The notes beneath the pieces were generated by a model, which made no database searches, had not been told where the DNA came from, and saw only the letters and a list, made by a program, of their open reading frames with translations. From assembly GCA_913054455.1 (NCBI GenBank), contig CAJXIL010000008.1:1-48938 (forward strand): DNA of 48,938 nt. The letters run 5' to 3'. This DNA comes from an uncultured Roseobacter sp. Its GTDB lineage: Bacteria > Pseudomonadota > Alphaproteobacteria > Rhodobacterales > Rhodobacteraceae. The translations under genes and the position numbers were made by a program. Shown here piece after piece: positions 43,401-48,938 of this stretch. Positions within the stretch are counted from its first letter, which is position 1; each line of letters starts with the position of its first letter.

Positions 43401-45350
43401 AACGAGTATGTGCCCTTCGAGGGGATCTGCCTCACCGACACCTTCCAGATGTATGAGGGCGATGACGAGCTGGCGCTCTACATGCCCGACAACTCCGAAC
43501 GCCGGACTCGGCAGAAGGAGCTGGATATCCGGGTGATCGTGGGCAATCCGCCGTATTCGGCAGGTCAGCGAAGCGAGAACGATAACGCAGCTAACATCGA
43601 TTACGGGCTTCTGGATTCGCGCATCAGAGATACATACGTGAAAGCCTCAGATGCAAAACTCCAACGTGCGATTTACGATAGCTATATCCGTGCGATCCGG
43701 TGGGCGTCCGACCGCATAGGAAACTCTGGCGTGATTGCATTCGTCACAAACGCAGGCTGGGTGGATGGTAATGCCGCTGACGGCCTTCGTGCTTGCTTAG
43801 TCGAAGAATTTACCGATCTTTACATCTTCCACCTCAGGGGCAATCAACGCACAAGCGGTGAACAATCAAAGAAAGAGGGCGGTAAGGTGTTTGGTTCTGG
43901 GAGTCGGGCTCCCATTGCAATTAGCATCTTCGTAAAGAATCCAAACGCGGCAGAACATGGCCGAATCTTCTTCCACGATATTGGCGACTACCTTGACCAA
44001 AAGCAGAAACTTGCAATCGTCCGGAATTTCGGCTCGGTCGCCGGGGTTAGCGAGGAGGATGGTTGGGCGAGGATTACACCCGATGACCAGAACGACTGGT
44101 TGAACCAGCGCGATCGGAGCTTTGATAAATTCATCAATATTGGCGAGAAGAAATCAACCAGAGGTGAAAACCTTTTTGGCAGCTACTCTCAAGGCATCAT
44201 GACAAACCGGGACGCCTGGTGCTTCAACTTTTCGAAGGAAGCATTGGTCAATAATATTAAGAGATTCATCGAATTCTATAATCAACAAGTGGAAGCAAGA
44301 ACCCAAAGCACTGAAGAGATAGGGCTGGATCGTGATCCGAAAAAGATCAGCTGGTCTCGCGCTCTTTTGGCGCGGGCCCAAAAAGCCCAATTGATCGATC
44401 TTGAAGAAAAAGCCCTTAGAATCGCGTTGTATCGGCCCTTCTCCAAGCAATGGCTTTATTTTGACAAGTCTGTGAACGAGACGCCCGCGCTAATGGACAG
44501 AATATACCCCGACAAAGATCGCGGGAACATCTCGATATGCACGACCGGTGTCGGAGAGAACCAGCCATTTTCCGTCATAATGACTGACAGGCCTACTGAA
44601 TACAAAACCCACTACAACGGAAAGAACTTTCCCCTCTACTGGTATGAAACATCAGGAAACCCTGGCGGCCTCTTCGAAGGCCAGTCCTCCGGCCTCCAGC
44701 GCCGGGACGCGATCACCGATGCCGGGCTGGCGCATTTCCAGTCGGCCTATCCGGGCGAGGAGATCACCAAGGAGGACATCTTCTACTACGTCTACGGCCT
44801 GCTGCATTCGCCCGACTACCGCGACCGCTACGCCGACAACCTGACCAAGGAACTGCCGCGCATCCCGGGGGTGAAGACCTACGCCGACTTCCGTGCCTTT
44901 TCCGACGCCGGACGGCGCCTTGGCGATCTGCATGTGAACTACGAGACGGTGGAGCCATACCCCGTCACCTACAAGCAGGGCACGCCCGAGCTGTGGACCA
45001 TCGGCGACCCCAAGGCCTTCTACCGCGTCACCAAGATGAAGTTCGGCGGCAAGGCCCGCGACAAGGACAAGACCACGGTGATCTACAACGCCAACATCAC
45101 CATGACGGACATCCCGCTGGAGGCCTACGACTACGTTGTCAACGGCAAGCCCGCGCTGGAATGGGTGATGGAGCGCCAGGTGGTCAAGACCGACAAGGCC
45201 AGTGGCATCGTCAACGACGCCAACGACTACGCCAACGAGGCGATGGGTAACCCGACCTATCCGCTGGAGTTATTCCAGCGAGTCATCACAGTGAGCCTGG
45301 AGACATTGAAGATCGTCCGCAACCTACCGAAGCTTGACTTACCAGAGTGA
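40473..45350 (+). CDS. Type ISP-like restriction-modification enzyme (single polypeptide)
   Basis: About 1625 aa from ATG 40473 (MTALDDLLESYRSAALTERE); an ATG at 40440 is the alternative. Order: Mrr-like nuclease (~60-85, 'GKDIGIDLVAKLRNEDG' then 'AAIQCKFY'), SF2 helicase ('ACGTGKTFTSLKIAE' ~193, 'ICDEAHRTTGA' ~323, 'MTATPRIFG', 'VQSVGRVMRTSKETGKKMG'), a helical coupler, N6-adenine methyltransferase ('HIMDPFTGTGTFITRLL' ~916, 'VIVGNPPYSAGQ' ~1024) and a C-terminal target-recognition region. This is the LlaGI/LlaBIII architecture: one protein recognises, methylates, translocates and cuts DNA. GC is high in 43090-43560 and 44650-45260 but low between, so the recognition region seems exchanged. 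Confidence 0.92.
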   Translation: MTALDDLLESYRSAALTEREKGTYFERLATTYLVHDPVQREEYDEVWTWFDWAKEHGESGKDIGIDLVAKLRNEDGYAAIQCKFYAAKHRIQKADIDSFISASGKAPFVRRIVMDTTEGEWGSNAEAIIAGQTIPVVRISLGHLRESLIDWTIFGIRGEAQLSEKKKLRPHQNEALEAVRTGLSEASRGKLIMACGTGKTFTSLKIAESLAGKGGRVLFMVPSLSLMSQTVREWTNDTETPLRSFAVCSDTQVGKRRVSNDDAAEIEAHDLAFPATTNPARLVEKAAENDPDRMTVVFSTYQSISVLGDAQKAGLPDFDLIICDEAHRTTGATLAGSEESNFVRIHDDAHVVGRKRLYMTATPRIFGDAVKTRADEEAAVLASMDDENLYGKTLLHKGFGWAVQNGLLTDYKVIVLAMDEGLVSANVQRRLSDENSELDLDDATKIIGCYKALTKQDLKQDLSFDSQPMKRGLAFCKTIAASKLIRNEFDNVIAEYTGEDALIEDDASPSPGRLNIEIKHVDGTYNAKSRNQLLDWLKADTEDNKARILTNARCMSEGVDVPSLDAIMFLHPRKSLIDVVQSVGRVMRTSKETGKKMGYVILPVGVPAGVEPEVALKDNDRYRVVWQILNALRAHDERFDSTINQASLGQNVSDRIEIVGVTQESEELRSITHEVTELPSHRAQPASAIGQGGDSDTVTTGPAPTQGELFIDEFSHAIMAKIVKKCGTRDYWEDWATNIAEIAQRHISRITGILAEPETQARKAFDGFLAELRDDLNDSISEQDAVEMLAQHLITKPVFEALFEDHQFTDQNPVSRAMQQVLAVLDENRIDKEAKDLEKFYESVRNRAHGITDPQAKQRLIVELYDKFFRNAFRRTTEKLGIVYTPVEIVDFILHSVNEMLQEHFGQTLGSRGVHIMDPFTGTGTFITRLLQSGLIAPEELEHKYRHEIHANEIVLLAYYIAAINIEAVYQGEAKKNEYVPFEGICLTDTFQMYEGDDELALYMPDNSERRTRQKELDIRVIVGNPPYSAGQRSENDNAANIDYGLLDSRIRDTYVKASDAKLQRAIYDSYIRAIRWASDRIGNSGVIAFVTNAGWVDGNAADGLRACLVEEFTDLYIFHLRGNQRTSGEQSKKEGGKVFGSGSRAPIAISIFVKNPNAAEHGRIFFHDIGDYLDQKQKLAIVRNFGSVAGVSEEDGWARITPDDQNDWLNQRDRSFDKFINIGEKKSTRGENLFGSYSQGIMTNRDAWCFNFSKEALVNNIKRFIEFYNQQVEARTQSTEEIGLDRDPKKISWSRALLARAQKAQLIDLEEKALRIALYRPFSKQWLYFDKSVNETPALMDRIYPDKDRGNISICTTGVGENQPFSVIMTDRPTEYKTHYNGKNFPLYWYETSGNPGGLFEGQSSGLQRRDAITDAGLAHFQSAYPGEEITKEDIFYYVYGLLHSPDYRDRYADNLTKELPRIPGVKTYADFRAFSDAGRRLGDLHVNYETVEPYPVTYKQGTPELWTIGDPKAFYRVTKMKFGGKARDKDKTTVIYNANITMTDIPLEAYDYVVNGKPALEWVMERQVVKTDKASGIVNDANDYANEAMGNPTYPLELFQRVITVSLETLKIVRNLPKLDLPE

Positions 45351-45352
45351 AG

Positions 45353-45411
45353 CTATGGCAGGAGGCCGCCTGCGGGATCCTAGATGCTAGATCTAGGACC
45401 TAAAGCCATAG
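45353..45411 (+). terminator. Nested palindromes after the RM gene
   Basis: CTATGGC (45353-45359) pairs with GCCATAG (45405-45411), enclosing TCCTAGAT-GCTAG-ATCTAGGA, an 8-bp perfect hairpin. It begins 3 bp after the RM stop codon and probably ends that transcript, although no T run follows. Confidence 0.5.
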
Positions 45412-45517
45412 GCAGGGATCTAGCGAAAAATACGTGGAGGTGGCGATGAGTGGTCCGGTCTCCCTCGCCACCTGTCCCTTAGATGGGCGTTTGCTGCCTT
45501 GACGTGAACATAAAAAC

Positions 45518-46783
45518 TCACCGACGTAACCGAGAGTCGACCTCAACAAAAGTAGCCCAATCTTCCATCATCATTCGTCGCTTCTCAATCATATCGCTGC
45601 GCAGGTAAGCCCGCTCAACGTCGCTGCCTACCTTGTGGGCCAATGCCATTTCCGCCATATCGCGTGGGTAGTTGGTGCGCTCGGCCGTCCAGTCACGGAA
45701 GCTTGAGCGTAGCCCGTGTGGCACCGCTGGGCGCCGTGAGCGAGGGTCTAAGAAACCGCGGCGACCCTCCTTTTCCTCAGCAGCCTGGACGCGCCGCATC
45801 ACCGCCGAGATCGTCATGTCAGACATCTGGCCATTCTTGGGTGACGGGAAGACGTAGGGACACTCAATCAGACGTGGCAGTTTTGTGACCAATTCGACTG
45901 CAGCAGAGCATAGTGGCACTCGATGCTCGCGCCCGGCCTTCATTCTGTGCGCAGGTATGATCCAGATACCATTCGCTAGGTTCATTTCGTCCCAGAGCGC
46001 GCCACGCACCTCTCCCGATCGTGACGCAGTAAGAGTAAGGAACTCCAGAGCACGGGCTGCCATGCCGTCTCTGTGGCGCAATATGCGGAACCAATCGGCA
46101 ATCTCGTCTAAGTCAACGGCAGGATACCGGTTCTCCTTCTGCACCTTGTTGGGCGACGGAAGGAGCTTTGCCAAATTACCCTTCCAGAGAGCCGGGTTTT
46201 CCCCTTCGCGCAGGCTCATCACCTTGGACCAGTCCAAAACGGCCTCAATGCGCTGTCTTACTCGCGAGGCGGTCTCGTTCTTTGTCATCCAAATGGGGCG
46301 AATGACAGCCAAAACATCCTCAACTGTGATTGACGCGACAGCCTTATCTCCGATCACAGGGAAAGCGTAGGTGGTGAGAGACGAACGCCACTGCTTGATG
46401 TGCTTGATGTTCTTGAGCTCACCCTGCACCTTCGTCTCATAGAAGCTGTTGAAAGCTTCCTCGAAGGTGGTGCAATGCTTTTGCTCCAAAGCGAGCGCTG
46501 CTCTCGCTGCTTGCCGTTCTGCAACTGGGTCATTGCCATCTCTGATCTCTCGTTTCAAATTTAGAGCCTTCTCACGAGCTTCTGCGAGAGAAACTTCCGG
46601 ATATGATCCAAGACCTATATGTCGACGGCTGGCTCCAATAGTGACCCGAAATATCCATGACTTGGCTCCGGTCTTTGTGATATTCAAGCTTAGACCTGGT
46701 GGGGTCCCACCGACGGCGTGGCGGCCAACTTGGGTCAGTCTCTTTACCTGAAGTGCCTTGAGTTCTTTAGCTTGCTTGGGCAC
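45518..46783 (-). CDS. P4-type tyrosine integrase 3
   Basis: A 421-aa integrase: DUF4102 arm-binding domain ('GLGSYPEVSLAEAREKAL'), core-binding domain and catalytic domain with Arg in 'ASRSGEVRGALWDE', 'VPHGLRSSFRDWTAERTNYP' (HxxR), 'LAHKVGSDVERAYLRSDM' (His, Tyr). It shares the plan of integrase 2 but is plainly divergent. It lies 155 bp inside att site 3 with its start facing that site, the same layout as integrase 2 at att site 2. It probably moved island B. The CTTACCACCA doublet is immediately upstream of its start. Confidence 0.93.
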   Translation of the reverse strand: MPKQAKELKALQVKRLTQVGRHAVGGTPPGLSLNITKTGAKSWIFRVTIGASRRHIGLGSYPEVSLAEAREKALNLKREIRDGNDPVAERQAARAALALEQKHCTTFEEAFNSFYETKVQGELKNIKHIKQWRSSLTTYAFPVIGDKAVASITVEDVLAVIRPIWMTKNETASRVRQRIEAVLDWSKVMSLREGENPALWKGNLAKLLPSPNKVQKENRYPAVDLDEIADWFRILRHRDGMAARALEFLTLTASRSGEVRGALWDEMNLANGIWIIPAHRMKAGREHRVPLCSAAVELVTKLPRLIECPYVFPSPKNGQMSDMTISAVMRRVQAAEEKEGRRGFLDPRSRRPAVPHGLRSSFRDWTAERTNYPRDMAEMALAHKVGSDVERAYLRSDMIEKRRMMMEDWATFVEVDSRLRR

Positions 46784-46785
46784 GC

Positions 46786-46807
46786 CTTACCACCATCCTT
46801 ACCACCA
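46786..46807 (+). repeat. Integrase 3 arm-site candidate, right end of island B
   Basis: CTTACCACCA twice (46786-46795 and 46798-46807), 12-bp period, just upstream of integrase 3. Similar doublet at 25742-25763 near att site 2. Confidence 0.45.
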
Positions 46808-46937
46808 AAAAGTCTTCTACTAGTTGCATCGAATTGAATTCGAATACAAGCGATGAAGAAGGTAGTTCCCTGAAAATAATGATAAAAGAATACTCCACGC
46901 CAGCATTTACCATCGCCTGCAACCCAACACAGGCGGA

Positions 46938-46951
46938 CTTCGTCTCCGCCA
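46938..46951 (+). repeat. att site 3 (right junction of island B)
   Basis: Third exact copy of the 14-nt tRNA-Ser 3' end, embedded in a 21-nt identity with att site 2. Confidence 0.85.
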
Positions 46952-47058
46952 TCACACTTGAAATAGTGGCGAAATTTCAAAGAGTTAAGCGCATAGCTCC
47001 ACTCACCACCCCCCAATTCATCCGCCATTCCAAACTAATACAAAACCCAATCCCGCCA

Positions 47059-47722
47059 CTATCCGTAGTCCTGAAAGAAGCGCTCGGCCTCTTTTATGTC
47101 CAGCAGGTGAGCATATTTTTGGATGAATTCAACACTGGCGTTCTGCTCACACCATTCGATTCTTTGTCGGTGTTTTTCATATGTCCGCCACCACATACCT
47201 TTGGGTTTGCGGGCGATAAAATGTGCCGCCCCCGGTTCCCCGCCCAGCGCCATCCGTAACTTGTTGGCGCGTCTCAACAACCTATCGTGGCGTTCTTCTG
47301 ATTGACTGCCATAGGCGACGGAGTAGCAATGGCGACAAAGAAAATACCGCCCCCCCTGAAAACAGCTTACCTACGCGCCGTCCGCAGTTCTGGCCGTTGA
47401 CGATGCCGGGACAAAGGAAGAAGGGCCTCTGACCACCGAAATTGCAATCCACCTGGCTGATGTTCACTGGCTGCGTTACCGGCTCCCAATCGCCGCCACG
47501 CAATCGAACCCGATAATCCAAGACAATGCGCCCTTGTTCGGCCCGCATTCCAATTTTCGACAGCACCTCACCATTGCGAGACCACTGCCAGTTGCCGCGC
47601 CAACCTTCTGACAGGCAACCCTCGCGGTGCATCAGGTTTACATCCAGCGAGCGGCAGTTCTCGGCTTTTTGCTTATAGCCGGTTCGCCCAGATCCATATC
47701 CCCCCACTAGAGCACCCTCCAA
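47059..47722 (-). pseudogene. Zinc-ribbon protein frameshifted at a 7-G run
   Basis: The N-terminal frame (47722-~47350) reads 'GGYGSGRTGYKQKAENCRSL', 'VRLRGGDWEPVTQPV' and 'RPFFLCPGIVNGQNCGRRVG'. At a run of seven G (C at 47350-47356) the frame changes; one base fewer gives 'RYFLCRHCYSVAYGSQSEER' and 'LLRRANKLRMALGGEPG', continuing to 47059. Together they form one ~220-aa protein with a Cys-pair zinc ribbon, a family I know from accessory regions but whose function is unknown. The frameshift may be a disabling mutation, phase variation at the homopolymer, or a sequencing error. Confidence 0.65.
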
Positions 47723-47752
47723 TTTTTTCCGAAATCCATAGGCAACTTCTTT

Positions 47753-48937
47753 CTATTCACACTCTATGAACGTCGTGAACTTGGTGGCTTGCTCTGCGAT
47801 TGCGACTGGCGCAGCCACATCTCTGGAGAGGCTTAATTCCGGGTCCACACCGTTTTGTGCCAGAAATAGCTTAGCTATCTCTCCTCTTATGGCAAAATTT
47901 ACATTTTGCGGCATATCTCCGAGCGACCCTGCGACCTTGATAGCATCCAGCTTTGAAACAACGACGCCCACAACGTTTCCGCTAGGACCAAGTAACGGCC
48001 CACCTGAGTTTCCACTTTGAACAGGGGCAGTGACTTGCATTGTTGTCGCGTCTCCGCCCAATCCTTTCAGGGAAGAAACCGAACCGCGCGTGACATTTAG
48101 ACCACCTAGCAATCCCCCATATGGGTAGCCAACTACTGTGACGTCCGAATTCAGTTTAGCGGGGAACGCCGAAAAGGTGGCGACAGCCTCCCCAACGGGT
48201 GTGTCCGCATTCAAAATAGCTAAGTCAAACTCTTGGGAAGATTCGATCAGGCGAGCGGGACCGCCGTCAACTAGAATTTCGTTACACCCTTCAATCACAT
48301 GGGCATTGGTCAGAATGTGACCCTCTTGGGAAACAACGAAACCTGACCCAGCAGAACCGTTTGCTTCCGCCCCTTGATCTGTTCGGCTTACGTTTTGGGA
48401 TGCCTCATCTTGCTGCCTCCGAGTTTCCGTTCCAACGACCTCCAGAGTGTCTCTTATCGCATTTTCCAAGTTGCCGTTGGGAGTGATTGTCAGCTGATTT
48501 GCCCTGCCCCTAGTGAGGCTGGAAGCAACGGCATTGAGGATAGAGGCATCATAGCTCCTCGCTGACAGCATAACTGTAGACCAAGCCCCATTGATGAAAT
48601 TGGAGCGCGCATACAGCAGGGAACCATCAGATTTTGTAACCGAAGAAATAGCCAAACTGCTTTTGCGCACGGAATACGGCGCTGAGGAGCGGGCATGTGC
48701 TCCCATTGTAAAATCATGGATACGCTGAGCCGTAGCTTGGCTGTGTATTCCCATGGAAATTGACAAGCTACTGCCACTGTGACGCAGGTTTGTGAAGTTA
48801 GCAGAAGGCGGATCTGTGACAAGTGTCCTTAAGGGGACCAACACCGACATTTCTAAGCCGGGATAGAACTGCATATCCCAGTGAACAGCCCCACTTGAGT
48901 GGTCCAAATTGAAAGTTAGTGCATGGTTGGCCTTTGG
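47753..48937 (-). CDS. Trypsin-like serine protease (HtrA/S1C type), 5'-truncated
   Basis: The frame is open to the right window edge, so the N-terminus is missing. The C-terminal half carries the chymotrypsin-fold triad: His in 'GHILTNAHVIEGCNEIL', Asp in 'SSQEFDLAILNADTPVGE' and Ser in 'PVQSGNSGGPLLGPSGNV'. No PDZ domain follows. The N-terminal ~170 visible residues are Ser-rich and unlike known domains ('GSSLSISMGIHSQATAQRI'). It ends in 'FTTFIECE'. Probably exported, as S1C proteases act in the periplasm, but the signal peptide would lie outside the window. It lies beyond att site 3. Confidence 0.82.
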   Translation of the reverse strand, partial: PKANHALTFNLDHSSGAVHWDMQFYPGLEMSVLVPLRTLVTDPPSANFTNLRHSGSSLSISMGIHSQATAQRIHDFTMGAHARSSAPYSVRKSSLAISSVTKSDGSLLYARSNFINGAWSTVMLSARSYDASILNAVASSLTRGRANQLTITPNGNLENAIRDTLEVVGTETRRQQDEASQNVSRTDQGAEANGSAGSGFVVSQEGHILTNAHVIEGCNEILVDGGPARLIESSQEFDLAILNADTPVGEAVATFSAFPAKLNSDVTVVGYPYGGLLGGLNVTRGSVSSLKGLGGDATTMQVTAPVQSGNSGGPLLGPSGNVVGVVVSKLDAIKVAGSLGDMPQNVNFAIRGEIAKLFLAQNGVDPELSLSRDVAAPVAIAEQATKFTTFIECE

Positions 48938-48938
48938 T

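Noticed and set aside
14673-46937. CRISPR array
   Set aside because: I looked for regularly spaced identical repeats of 24-37 bp in the islands and saw none; the short repeats found are integrase arm sites and the AAGGTTTACAT array.

Overview
The window looks like a chromosome segment of an alphaproteobacterium of the Rhodobacteraceae (Roseobacter-type). Reasons: high-GC core genes in compact ATGA/GTGA-coupled operons, a LivKHMGF-type transporter, an EutD/DoeA-like ectoine hydrolase, and P4-type integrases lined up on a serine tRNA gene. Organism identity is inference from gene style; no marker gene is present.

Region 1 (1-14672, core metabolism). A 5'-truncated BPD-type ABC permease is coupled to a cytosine-deaminase family enzyme (728-2017) that has Cys at the position that discriminates cytosine from 5-methylcytosine. 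Next come a small secreted protein broken by an in-frame stop, a frameshifted remnant of a second codA-like gene, and a MATE exporter. Reading leftward are livKHMGF (9027-4491) and an operon of ectoine-hydrolase-like doeA, an M20 deacetylase and a GntR regulator (12851-9775). A divergent class-III aminotransferase (13012-14391) shares an intergenic region that carries two mirror-image 16-bp operator candidates. The block ends with an intact tRNA-Ser(GCT).

Region 2 (14673-25675, island A). The tRNA 3' end (14 nt) recurs at 25676-25689 and 46938-46951, so two islands sit in tandem in the tRNA. Island A holds integrase 1 with small HTH genes, a two-gene cassette of unknown function (16763-18856), an O-acyltransferase whose C-terminus is rewritten by an IS427-group insertion, a graveyard of IS110, IS3, IS481-like and IS66 remnants, and P4-type integrase 2.

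Region 3 (25690-46937, island B) looks like a defence island. It has a truncated AlpA, an XRE regulator with a coupled 47-aa protein and an array of AAGGTTTACAT repeats. A 1752-aa fusion of DEDD-like exonuclease, RecQ and UvrD helicases is coupled to a 117-aa ORF, and a 412-aa unknown protein follows. Then come an AbiF-type gene preceded by a strongly structured RNA with its own promoter, a 214-aa HEPN-like protein, a DUF262-HNH protein with a C-terminal HEPN-like motif, a single-chain Type ISP-like restriction-modification enzyme with a mosaic target-recognition region, and P4-type integrase 3. Three consecutive genes each carry an RNxxxH motif of HEPN ribonucleases; this cluster, together with the abiF RNA, is the best candidate for an undescribed or composite system.

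Region 4 (46952-48938). A zinc-ribbon protein frameshifted at a 7-G run and a 5'-truncated trypsin-like (HtrA-type) protease.
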